Below, one piece after another: positions 5,861-12,976 of a stretch of DNA of 26,908 bases (position 1 is the stretch's first letter; each line of letters begins with the position of its first letter). The position numbers and the translations under genes are program-made. The DNA comes from Oscillospiraceae bacterium (GTDB lineage Bacteria; Bacillota; Clostridia; Oscillospirales; Ruminococcaceae). Location: positions 1 through 26,908 of the forward strand of contig SVMQ01000001.1 in NCBI GenBank assembly GCA_015067375.1. Direction: 5' to 3'. Below the pieces are notes generated by a model. It saw only the letters and a list, made by a program, of their open reading frames with translations, was not told the origin of the DNA and did not search any database.

Positions 5861-5908
5861 AATAAAAACAGCGCAAATGCGAAGCAATTGAAACAAGCTG
5901 TTTTTATT
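5861..5908. repeat. AATAAAAACAGC hairpin repeat, copy 2
   Basis: AATAAAAACAGC (5861-5872) faces its perfect complement GCTGTTTTTATT (5897-5908), with an inner TGC-GAA-GCA mini-hairpin. The 48-nt unit is a copy of 5738-5784 and 5982-6029. The T-rich right arm makes each copy able to act as a terminator of plus-strand transcripts and, by symmetry, of minus-strand ones. Confidence 0.8.
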
Positions 5909-5922
5909 ATACAAAGACCTCT

Positions 5923-6029
5923 GAGCGAAAGCTCTGCGTTTGCGAAGCAACGAAGCCGCGAATGCGGCAGGTCAGCCGTTCAATAAAAACAGCGCAATTG
6001 CGAAGCAATTGAAACAAGCTGTTTTTATT
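5923..6029. repeat. Hairpin-rich intergenic repeat, unit 3
   Basis: This near-copy of 5679-5784 has GAGC-GAAA-GCTC (5923-5934), TTGC-GAA-GCAA, GCCGC-GAAT-GCGGC, then AATAAAAACAGC (5982-5993) facing GCTGTTTTTATT (6018-6029). In this copy the inner hairpin is extended to a perfect CAATTGC-GAA-GCAATTG. GAGC-GCAA-GCTC in unit 1 has become GAGC-GAAA-GCTC here, so the change falls in the loop and pairing is kept. Confidence 0.75.
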
Positions 6030-6132
6030 ATAACACGACAGACCATCCGTGTCAATGCCACTGAGAGGACACTGGTTATCAAACACGATATCGGAGCGGT
6101 TTTCGGTTCGTTCATGTTATTGCTAAAAAAGG

Positions 6133-6161
6133 TTGCATTTTCTTTGCGTTTGTTGTATAAT
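6133..6161 (+). promoter_or_regulatory. Promoter of the tyrA operon
   Basis: TTGCAT (6133-6138), a 17-bp spacer and TATAAT (6156-6161). The ribosome binding site GAAAGGA (6205-6211) precedes the ATG at 6220. Confidence 0.75.
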
Positions 6162-6219
6162 AAATGTAGTATGTACTGCGCTTTGCAGTGCTAAAATCCA
6201 TCCTGAAAGGAATATCACA

Positions 6220-7074
6220 ATGAACATAGCAGTAATCGGTCTTGGTCTTATCGGCGGCTCTATATGCAAGGCGCTGAAAGCCAACACCTTCCATCATATT
6301 ATGGGCATCGACAGCAACAAGGAGACTATCGCCAAGGCGCTTGCCTGCGGCGCTATCGACGAGGAGATAGACGAGAGCCGCCTTTGCGAGGCTAACCTCA
6401 CCATCGTTGCGCTGTACCCCATGACCACTGTCGAGGTCATCAAGAAGAATGCGGATAACTTCCGCAAGGGCAGCATCGTTATAGATGTATGCGGCGTCAA
6501 GAGCTACATAGTGGACGCTTGTACTCCCGTGCTGGAGGAGCGCGGAGTTATCTTTATCGGCACGCATCCCATGGCAGGCACGGAGAATTCGGGCTTCGAC
6601 TATGCGACGGCTGACCTTTTTGCAAAGGCGAGCTACATCCTCACTCCCACCGAAAATACTCCTCAGATAGCTATAGACCTTGTATCGACGCTTGGCGCGT
6701 GCATGGGCTTCGGACAGGTCGTGCTTGCGACCCCCGAGCAGCATGACGCTAACATCGCGTACACCTCGCAGCTTGCGCACGTCGTATCGAATGCGTATGT
6801 AAAGAGCCCTGCGCTGTTCCGTGCAGACGGCTTCTCAGCGGGAAGCTTCCTTGACCTCACGCGCGTTGCGAAGCTCAACGAGGATATGTGGAGCAGCCTG
6901 TTCCTTTGCAACAAAAAGGCGCTGCTGAATGAGATAAACTGCATCATGGACAGCCTTGCGGAATACCGCGACGCTATGATGAACGACGATATGGAAACAT
7001 TGCGCGACATCCTCAGGATAGGTAGGGAGCGCAAGGAAAAGAGCATGGAGTTTTACGGACAGGAGCGCAAATAA
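6220..7074 (+). CDS. tyrA: Prephenate dehydrogenase
   Basis: This 284-residue cytoplasmic enzyme oxidatively decarboxylates prephenate to 4-hydroxyphenylpyruvate with NAD(P)+, the committed step of tyrosine synthesis. The N-terminal Rossmann fold starts at once with AVIGLGLIGGS (4-14). Other family marks are VIDVCGVK (87-94), the substrate-pocket THPMAGTENSGF segment with the conserved His116, and a helical C-terminal dimerisation half containing AYTSQLAHVVSNA. Length fits the short monofunctional form without a C-terminal ACT domain, so feedback control by tyrosine through ACT is not expected. The start at 6220 has a good ribosome binding site; longer frames run into the promoter. The stop TAA overlaps the ATG of the next gene by one base, which indicates translational coupling. 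Confidence 0.93.
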   Translation: MNIAVIGLGLIGGSICKALKANTFHHIMGIDSNKETIAKALACGAIDEEIDESRLCEANLTIVALYPMTTVEVIKKNADNFRKGSIVIDVCGVKSYIVDACTPVLEERGVIFIGTHPMAGTENSGFDYATADLFAKASYILTPTENTPQIAIDLVSTLGACMGFGQVVLATPEQHDANIAYTSQLAHVVSNAYVKSPALFRADGFSAGSFLDLTRVAKLNEDMWSSLFLCNKKALLNEINCIMDSLAEYRDAMMNDDMETLRDILRIGRERKEKSMEFYGQERK

Positions 7075-7628
7075 TGCCAAAGAAAAAGCCGCACATCAGC
7101 TACATAGTGTCGCTGTGTGGAATAATGAGCGCCGTTTCGCTGGTGATGATGTTCTTTCTGAGCATGATACCCGCATTCGAGTACATCAGCCCCGCGGTTT
7201 CGGGAATGTGCCTGTGGATAGTCAACGAGCGGCTTGGCGCGAAGTACAGCGTCATGTGCTATTGCGTGGTGGGCTTGCTGTGCCTGTTCATATCGCCGTA
7301 TTACGAGGCGAATATGATGTTCATCTTCCTGCTCGGCTGGTATCCTATCGCGCGGCAGTATTTCATGGAGCTGCCGAATGCATTGCTCCGCTGGGCGGTA
7401 AAGCTTGCGGTGTATGCGGCTTGCGCGATAGCCTGCTACTGGGTGCTGATAAACCTGTTTGGTATGAAGCAGCTGCTGGAGGACATGGGAGAGCTTGGCG
7501 AATACGGGCCGTGGATATTGCTTGGCATGGGCGCGGTGGCGTTCGTGCTGTATGATGTCTTCCTCGGGCTGTTCAAGCCATTCTATGACGGGGTGGTCAA
7601 GCCGAAGATATCAAAGCTGATGAAATGA
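7074..7628 (+). CDS. Integral membrane protein of unknown function, coupled to tyrA
   Basis: This 184-residue protein has about five hydrophobic segments (roughly 9-32, 52-72, 78-90, 105-127 and 144-168) and a basic C-terminus (KPKISKLMK). Its overall look (ISYIVSLCGIMSAVSLVMMF, then Pro- and Gly-containing helices) resembles small S-component-like or DUF-type membrane proteins of clostridia. I see no substrate signature. The start ATG at 7074 overlaps the tyrA stop by one base and uses AGGAGCG within the tyrA end as ribosome binding site. A role connected with aromatic compounds is possible from context but not shown. Confidence 0.8.
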   Translation: MPKKKPHISYIVSLCGIMSAVSLVMMFFLSMIPAFEYISPAVSGMCLWIVNERLGAKYSVMCYCVVGLLCLFISPYYEANMMFIFLLGWYPIARQYFMELPNALLRWAVKLAVYAACAIACYWVLINLFGMKQLLEDMGELGEYGPWILLGMGAVAFVLYDVFLGLFKPFYDGVVKPKISKLMK

Positions 7629-7653
7629 CGGCAGGAGCGCCTGTATTAATTCA

Positions 7654-7680
7654 TTGGATCAGGAAATAATCTACTATAAT
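7654..7680 (+). promoter_or_regulatory. Possible pepF promoter
   Basis: TTGGAT (7654-7659) and TATAAT (7675-7680) are separated by only 15 bp. They stand 21 bp before the pepF ATG, in the only gap between the tyrA operon and pepF. The -10 box is perfect but the short spacer makes it uncertain. Confidence 0.4.
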
Positions 7681-7701
7681 AACACGAAAAGGAGAACGAA
7701 C

Positions 7702-9498
7702 ATGGCAGAAAGGATACCTCAGCGCAGCGAGGTCGCACAGGAATATAAGTGGAAGATAAGCGACATCTATCCCACAGATGAAGCATGGGAGCAGGATCTG
7801 CTCAAAGCGAAGTCCGCGGCGGAGCGCATCGCAGGCTACAAGGGACAGCTTTGCGCGTCGGCAGAAAAGCTGCTGGAATATATGCGCTATGACGATGAGC
7901 TGACGGTGCTTCTTGAGAACCTCATAAACTACGCTCAGAGAAAGAACGATGAGGATACGCGCGAGGCGAAGTATCAGGATATGGTGAGCCGCGTTGAAGT
8001 GGTGCTGGTGGATATCAGCGGCGCCGCGTCGTTCGTTACTCCCGAGCTTCTGTCCATAACAGACGAAGCTATGGAGCAGTTCTACAAGGACTGCCCCGAT
8101 ATGGAGCTTTACCGCCGCTGCCTTGACAGAGTGCGCTTGAAGAGGGCACATATCCTGTCCGAAGCGGAGGAGAAGCTGATGGCGCTGACAGGCGAGATGA
8201 CAGGCAGCCCCGACACGATATTCTCTATGTTCAACGACGCTGACCTTAAATTCCCCGATGCCGTTGACAAGGATGGAAAGAAGCATCAGGTGACGCACGG
8301 CAGCTTTATTCCGCTTATGCAGAGCGGCGACAGGGTGCTGCGCGAGAGCGCGTTCAAGTCGCTGTACAGCGTATACGAGAGCTTCAAGAACACTTCCGCT
8401 GCAGTGCTTGCGTCACAGACGAAGTGCCTTAACTTCCGCGCAAAGGCGAGAAAGTATGATTCCACGCTTGAAGCGGCGCTCAGCGGTAACGAAGTTCCCG
8501 TTTCGGTGTACAAGCAGCTTATCGAGGCGGTACACGAAAATCTGCCCTATATGCACCGCTATGTGAGATTGCGCAAAAAGCTTCTCGGGGTAGAGGAGCT
8601 GCACGCCTATGACCTGTACTGCCCGATAGTTCAGGATGTTGACCTGGAGATACCGTTCGAGCAGGCAAAGCAGGAGGTGTATGACTCCCTTGCGCCGATG
8701 GGCGAGGACTATCGTAAGATATACAAAGAGGGCTGCGAGAACGGCTGGATAGATATCTACGAAAACGAGGGCAAGCGCAGCGGCGCTTATTCCGCAGGCG
8801 CGCGCGTACATCCGTTCGTGCTGCTCAATCACAAGAACACGCTCAACTGTGAGTTCACGCTTGCGCACGAGATGGGTCACGCCATCCACTCCTATCTCTC
8901 GAACAAGACACAGCCGATATGCTATGCGGACTATGTGATATTCGTGGCGGAGGTTGCTTCCACCTGCAACGAGAGCCTGCTGATGCAGCATCTTCTCAAG
9001 ACCACCACGGACAAGAAGCGCCGTGCTTATCTGATAAACTACTTCCTTGAACAGTTCCGCACCACGCTTTACAGACAGACGATGTTTGCGGAGTTCGAGC
9101 TGCTCATCAACGAAAAGACGGAGAGCGGTGAGAGCCTTACCGCGGAGGTGATGTGCGAGCTGTACAGGGAGCTTAATCTGAAATACTACGGCGAGGATAT
9201 CATCATCGACCGTGAGCTTGACATGGAATGGGCACGCATACCGCATTTCTTCTATAATTATTATGTATACCAGTACGCGACGGGCTTTTCTGCGGCGATA
9301 GCCCTGTCACAGCGTATACTTAACGAGGGCGAGAGCGCTGTCAGGGATTATATAGGATTCCTCAGCGGCGGCTGCTCCTCCGACCCCATCACACTTCTGA
9401 AGGGAGCAGGTGTTGACATGACCACCGCACAGCCTGTGAATGACGCGCTGAAGCTGTTCAACTCGCTTCTGGATGAGATGGAAGAGCTGATGGGCTGA
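7702..9498 (+). CDS. pepF: Oligoendopeptidase F, M3 family zinc peptidase
   Basis: This 598-residue cytoplasmic metallopeptidase degrades peptides of roughly 7-17 residues. The N-terminal helical region (RSEVAQEYKWKISDIYPTDE) is the usual PepF opening. The zinc site is intact: HEMGH at 389-393 gives two histidine ligands and the catalytic Glu390, and FVAEVASTCNE supplies the third ligand Glu417. YQYATGFSAA near the C-terminus is the conserved substrate-binding Tyr region. The length is normal for the family (about 600). AAAAGGAGA at 7687-7695 fixes the ATG at 7702. The next gene follows after a single base, suggesting cotranscription. The cellular role is likely general peptide turnover or processing of small peptides. 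Confidence 0.95.
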   Translation: MAERIPQRSEVAQEYKWKISDIYPTDEAWEQDLLKAKSAAERIAGYKGQLCASAEKLLEYMRYDDELTVLLENLINYAQRKNDEDTREAKYQDMVSRVEVVLVDISGAASFVTPELLSITDEAMEQFYKDCPDMELYRRCLDRVRLKRAHILSEAEEKLMALTGEMTGSPDTIFSMFNDADLKFPDAVDKDGKKHQVTHGSFIPLMQSGDRVLRESAFKSLYSVYESFKNTSAAVLASQTKCLNFRAKARKYDSTLEAALSGNEVPVSVYKQLIEAVHENLPYMHRYVRLRKKLLGVEELHAYDLYCPIVQDVDLEIPFEQAKQEVYDSLAPMGEDYRKIYKEGCENGWIDIYENEGKRSGAYSAGARVHPFVLLNHKNTLNCEFTLAHEMGHAIHSYLSNKTQPICYADYVIFVAEVASTCNESLLMQHLLKTTTDKKRRAYLINYFLEQFRTTLYRQTMFAEFELLINEKTESGESLTAEVMCELYRELNLKYYGEDIIIDRELDMEWARIPHFFYNYYVYQYATGFSAAIALSQRILNEGESAVRDYIGFLSGGCSSDPITLLKGAGVDMTTAQPVNDALKLFNSLLDEMEELMG

Positions 9499-9499
9499 T

Positions 9500-10606
9500 A
9501 TGGGCAAAAATATTATCATGGACGTCATCAGGTCGTCAACGGCTGAAAGACCGCTCATCCTGCTGGACAGCAGATTTGACTGCATCTACAGCGGAAACTA
9601 TAATATCATCAAGCCGGGAATGAACCTGATGCCGATGCTTCGCAACAGACTGGTGCTGCCGCTGCGCCGCGTCTGCGAGGATGCTGTTTTTCACAAGGGT
9701 CGCTTTTATTGCGTTAGGCTGATACCTGTGCGCACGCCCGAAAACGAGCGCGCCTATATCGGCGAGCTGATAGATACGAAGAATGTTGTTCGCATGGGCG
9801 ACAAGACCGATTTCGGTGCGGAGCAGCTTCTTGAATACGGAAATATGCAGCACAAGCTGGCAGGACTTTGGCAGTGTCTTGCGTCGCTGCGCAACGAAAA
9901 GGGCATGGGCGCTTCCGAGCATCTCGACCGCATGGAGGAGCTGTTGTACAGCTTTTCGGATATCATTGCGAACAAGCATGAGCTGCTCGATGCGATATAC
10001 AATGAAAAGAACCACACCCTGTTCGATGTCCACGGGCTGTGCGACAGACTGTGCGTGCGCTGCAATGCCGTGCTGGCAAAGTGCGGCAGGAGCATAGAAT
10101 TCATCGGCAGCGACGGCGGCCCGTTGTATGTTCATCAAAGCAGCAGGCTTGCGGTGGTGGCGCTGGTGAATGCTATCCAGAACGCGCTGCTGTATTCTCC
10201 GAGCGACACTGTGCCGACGCTCATGGCTTTCGCTGAGGATAGTTATGTAGTGGTGCGCACGACGAACGAGAACTTGATGCATACCGAGCAGGAATTTGCA
10301 AACGGCAAGGATATAGAGTTCAACGATCAGCGCGCTGACAGCGGCATGAGCGTGATACGCACATTCGTTGAGAGCGCGGGCGGCAGGATGACCTGCGAGA
10401 ACGATAATGGCAGGTTCACGCTTGAGTTAAGGCTTCCTGCGGCGACAGTGGACGATCCCGAATGCTGCTTTGAAAGAGAGATATCCATGCAGGCATACTC
10501 CTGTGTTCCTGATTTCGTGCAGATAAAGATGAACCGCGTGGCTGAGCTTTTCAGCAAGGACGAAATGACAGAAAACGTTCAAGACGCTGTCACACATTCG
10601 TCATAA
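9500..10606 (+). CDS. Atypical histidine-kinase-like ATPase-domain protein
   Basis: This 368-residue soluble protein has an N-terminal PAS-like part (RPLILLDSRFDCIYSGNYN, about 18-100). A helical region with NMQHKLAGLWQCLASL (115-130) follows where a phosphoacceptor helix would be. A degenerate HATPase domain comes last: LVNAIQNALLYSP is an N-box with Asn224 and Asn228, and SGMSVIRTFVESAGGRM is a G2-like end. The DxGxG (G1) motif is not recognisable, and His118 lacks the usual HE/DxRTPL context, so normal kinase activity is doubtful. The ATG begins one base after the pepF stop (TGATATG), so it is probably translationally coupled. It precedes a complete two-component pair and may act as an auxiliary sensor or phosphatase; this is inference. 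Confidence 0.7.
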   Translation: MGKNIIMDVIRSSTAERPLILLDSRFDCIYSGNYNIIKPGMNLMPMLRNRLVLPLRRVCEDAVFHKGRFYCVRLIPVRTPENERAYIGELIDTKNVVRMGDKTDFGAEQLLEYGNMQHKLAGLWQCLASLRNEKGMGASEHLDRMEELLYSFSDIIANKHELLDAIYNEKNHTLFDVHGLCDRLCVRCNAVLAKCGRSIEFIGSDGGPLYVHQSSRLAVVALVNAIQNALLYSPSDTVPTLMAFAEDSYVVVRTTNENLMHTEQEFANGKDIEFNDQRADSGMSVIRTFVESAGGRMTCENDNGRFTLELRLPAATVDDPECCFEREISMQAYSCVPDFVQIKMNRVAELFSKDEMTENVQDAVTHSS

Positions 10607-10643
10607 TTTGCGGATATAATCATGTTATATGAGTGTAGTGTGT

Positions 10644-10684
10644 GCTGCCCTCGTTCTTGCAGCGACGGGCAGCATATTTTTATT
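10644..10684 (+). terminator. Terminator or attenuator hairpin before the response regulator
   Basis: GCTGCCC (10644-10650) pairs with GGGCAGC (10667-10673), can extend as TCG/CGA with one bulge, and is followed by ATATTTTTATT. A TATAAT at 10615-10620 upstream has no good -35 box. The hairpin may end the pepF transcript or lie in the leader of the regulator gene. Confidence 0.5.
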
Positions 10685-10701
10685 ACGGAAGGAGCAGTAT
10701 A

Positions 10702-11376
10702 ATGTACAGAATCCTTATTGTGGATGACGAAGATCACATCCGCGAGGTGCTGAAGGAATACGCGGAGTTTGAGGGCCATGCGGCGGACGAGGCGCGCGAT
10801 GGTATGCAGGCAGTCGAGATGGCTAAGGCGAATGACTATGACATCATCATCATGGATGTCATGATGCCGAAGCTTGACGGCTTTTCTGCCTGCAAGGAGA
10901 TACGCAAGATAAAGAACACGCCTGTGCTTATGCTGTCCGCGCGCGGCGAGGAATACGACAAGCTGTTCGGATTTGAGATAGGCGTTGACGATTATGTGGT
11001 CAAGCCGTTTTCTCCCAAGGAGGTAATGGCGAGGATTAACGCCATCATAAAGCGCAACAGCGCAGGCGCTGCCGCTGAAAAGGCAGACACCGTTAAGTTT
11101 GAGGGGCTGGAGATAAACTTCACCTCGCGCGATGTTTTCGTGGACGGGGAAAAGGCAGGGCTTACGCCCAAGGAGTACGACCTGCTGTTCTATCTCGTGC
11201 GCAACAAGAATATCGCGCTGACCCGAAACCGCCTGCTTGAGGAGGTCTGGGGCTATGACTTCTTCGGTGATGACAGGACGATAGATACCCATATCAAGAT
11301 GCTGAGGAACAACCTCGGTCAGTACCGCAAGTTCATCGTGACGCTGCGCGGAATGGGCTATAAGTTCGAGGTGTGA
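10702..11376 (+). CDS. OmpR/PhoB-family response regulator
   Basis: This 224-residue DNA-binding regulator is activated by phosphorylation. The receiver domain (1-115) has the acidic pocket Asp8/Asp9, phosphoacceptor Asp52 in IIMDVMMPKLDGF, Ser79 in VLMLSAR and Lys101 in VVKPFSP, so all active-site residues are intact. The C-terminal winged helix (about 128-224) contains LTPKEYDLLFYLVRN, a recognition helix around DRTIDTHIKMLRNNLG, and the terminal wing GMGYKFEV. The ribosome binding site GGAAGGAG (10687-10694) supports the ATG at 10702. The partner kinase starts one base after the stop, forming a coupled pair. Targets may include the adjacent lipoprotein and NatAB genes, which is inference from position only. 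Confidence 0.93.
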   Translation: MYRILIVDDEDHIREVLKEYAEFEGHAADEARDGMQAVEMAKANDYDIIIMDVMMPKLDGFSACKEIRKIKNTPVLMLSARGEEYDKLFGFEIGVDDYVVKPFSPKEVMARINAIIKRNSAGAAAEKADTVKFEGLEINFTSRDVFVDGEKAGLTPKEYDLLFYLVRNKNIALTRNRLLEEVWGYDFFGDDRTIDTHIKMLRNNLGQYRKFIVTLRGMGYKFEV

Positions 11377-11377
11377 C

Positions 11378-12820
11378 ATGGGCTTCTTCAGAAGCATAAA
11401 GTTTCAGGTGTGGCTGAGATTTGAGATAATCGTAGCCTGTATGCTGGTGTTCTCGTATGCGTTTCTGGTGCTGTTCTTTCCTGCATTCTATGAGATGATG
11501 AAGATAGACGAGATAAGCCGTTCGCTTGAAACGATACAGTCGGACTGGTACGACGATGACGTGCGGCGTACTGTGGAAACGGTCGCCTATGACAACAAGA
11601 TGTATGTGGAGATATATTCTCCGCGTTACGGCGTGTCGCTGCCGTTCAATAACATGGGCGGCGCTGCGGCTATCGCAAACATCTCAAAGCGCGAGTGCTG
11701 CGCGGAGGTGGACGACGCCGAAACGGGCATAGTGTACAAGCGCTTCCGCGACGAGCGCGAGAACAACACGGTGCTTATGGTATGCTCGTATCTCGGTGAC
11801 AGAAGATATCCCGACGCGTATATCTTTATCTGCTCGTATCTGCAGCCGCTGGGTACGACTATGGCGATATTCCACAGGCAGTTTCTGTTCGTGGCGGCGG
11901 TCACGGCAGTGTTTACGATGTGCATATCGCTTCTGTTTGCGGCGAAGATATCCAATCCCATCATCATCATGAACAACGCCGCAAAGCAGCTTCCTCAGGG
12001 ACGCTTCAACTCGCGTGTGCGCAAGCGTGATTTTGCGGAGATAAAGCAGCTGTCCGAAACGCTGGAGAGCGCTTCAAAGGAGATAGCAAAGAGCGACGGA
12101 CTCCGCAGAGAGCTTATGTCCAATATCTCGCACGACCTTCGCACACCGCTTACCATGATAAAGGCCTATGCCGAGATGATACGCGACCTTTCGGGCGACA
12201 ATCCCGAGAAAAGAGAGCGGCATCTCAAGGTCATCATCGACGAAACGGATCGCCTTTCCTCGCTGGTAAACGATATACTTGACCTGTCAAAGCTGGAGTC
12301 GGGCGTTGCCGAGATACACAAGGAGAGCTTCAATTTCGGCGAGCGGCTCGGCGGCGTGGTGTCAAGGTTCGATATTCTACGCGACAGCGACGGCATCAAC
12401 ATCGAGCTTCACGCAGGCTCTATGATAATGATAGAAGCCGACCCGATAAAGATGGAGCAGGTGGTATATAATCTCATCAACAACGCCGTGACCTACACGG
12501 GCGACGACAACACCGTGATAGTGCGCCTTTACCGCACGGTGGAGCGCACGGTGCGGTTTGAGGTGACAGACCACGGCGATGGAATAGCGCCGGAGCATCT
12601 GCCGCATATCTGGGACAGATACTACAAGGTCAGCGAGCGCAACAAGACGCACAAGCGTGCGAAGATGGGCAGCGGTATCGGTCTGTCGATAGTAAAGAAT
12701 ATACTGGAGCAGCACGGCTTCAGATACGGCGTGGACAGCGAGCAGGGCAAGGGAAGCACATTCTGGTTTGAAGCGCCCGACCCTCTCGCGCCGCCGGAGC
12801 AGCCAAAAACAAAACGATAA
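11378..12820 (+). CDS. Membrane sensor histidine kinase, partner of the upstream regulator
   Basis: This 480-residue sensor has TM1 at about 13-35, an extracytoplasmic domain of about 130 residues, TM2 at about 167-190 and a HAMP linker (about 190-245). The HisKA dimerisation helix reads SNISHDLRTPLTMIKAYAEM with phosphoacceptor His252. The HATPase domain has the N-box YNLINNAVTYTG (364-375), G1 VTDHGDGI (396-403) and G2 GSGIGLSIVKN (431-441). All catalytic boxes are intact. The extracytoplasmic part holds a Cys-Cys pair (107-108). It begins one base after the regulator stop and is followed by a strong terminator, so the two-component pair ends this transcription unit. The stimulus is unknown; the envelope genes that follow suggest a cell-surface or antimicrobial stress signal. 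Confidence 0.93.
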   Translation: MGFFRSIKFQVWLRFEIIVACMLVFSYAFLVLFFPAFYEMMKIDEISRSLETIQSDWYDDDVRRTVETVAYDNKMYVEIYSPRYGVSLPFNNMGGAAAIANISKRECCAEVDDAETGIVYKRFRDERENNTVLMVCSYLGDRRYPDAYIFICSYLQPLGTTMAIFHRQFLFVAAVTAVFTMCISLLFAAKISNPIIIMNNAAKQLPQGRFNSRVRKRDFAEIKQLSETLESASKEIAKSDGLRRELMSNISHDLRTPLTMIKAYAEMIRDLSGDNPEKRERHLKVIIDETDRLSSLVNDILDLSKLESGVAEIHKESFNFGERLGGVVSRFDILRDSDGINIELHAGSMIMIEADPIKMEQVVYNLINNAVTYTGDDNTVIVRLYRTVERTVRFEVTDHGDGIAPEHLPHIWDRYYKVSERNKTHKRAKMGSGIGLSIVKNILEQHGFRYGVDSEQGKGSTFWFEAPDPLAPPEQPKTKR

Positions 12821-12826
12821 AGCATT

Positions 12827-12864
12827 AAAGCGCCGCTGAGGAAGATACTCGGCGGCGCTTTTTT
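12827..12864 (+). terminator. Terminator of the two-component operon
   Basis: AAAGCGCCGC (about 12827-12836) pairs with GCGGCGCTTT (about 12852-12861). A TGAG/CTC extension lies on the loop side and the stem runs into a six-T tract. The promoter of the next gene starts five bases later. Confidence 0.9.
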
Positions 12865-12868
12865 GCGC

Positions 12869-12897
12869 TTGACACGACGGGATATCTGTGCTAAAAT
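12869..12897 (+). promoter_or_regulatory. Promoter of the lipoprotein gene
   Basis: TTGACA (12869-12874), a 17-bp spacer and TAAAAT (12892-12897). The leader up to the ATG at 12977 is about 75 nt and contains CTGTC...GACAG arms (around 12923-12954) that could form a weak hairpin. Confidence 0.75.
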
Positions 12898-12976
12898 TAG
12901 CTTGTGTAAATGCAACCTTTTTCCTGTCGGTATGGTTTTATTGTCAGAGGACAGATACTCGGAAAGGACTGATTAT

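Noticed and set aside
5660..6030. CRISPR array
   Set aside because: Repeats are unequal, hairpin-rich and mostly contiguous, without regular unique spacers or cas genes.
5940..6194. Plus-strand frame running from the repeat cluster into the tyrA promoter
   Set aside because: Its first half is repeat sequence and its end overlaps the promoter; no ribosome binding site.
9536..10282. Long minus-strand frames opposite plus-strand genes (also near 10579-11397, 14568-15662, 17765-18649)
   Set aside because: They are antisense shadows of well-supported genes, rich in His/Arg/Leu/Val, with no family resemblance.
12898..12976. Riboswitch in the lipoprotein leader
   Set aside because: The leader is only about 75 nt and shows no recognisable aptamer motif, only weak CTGTC/GACAG arms.
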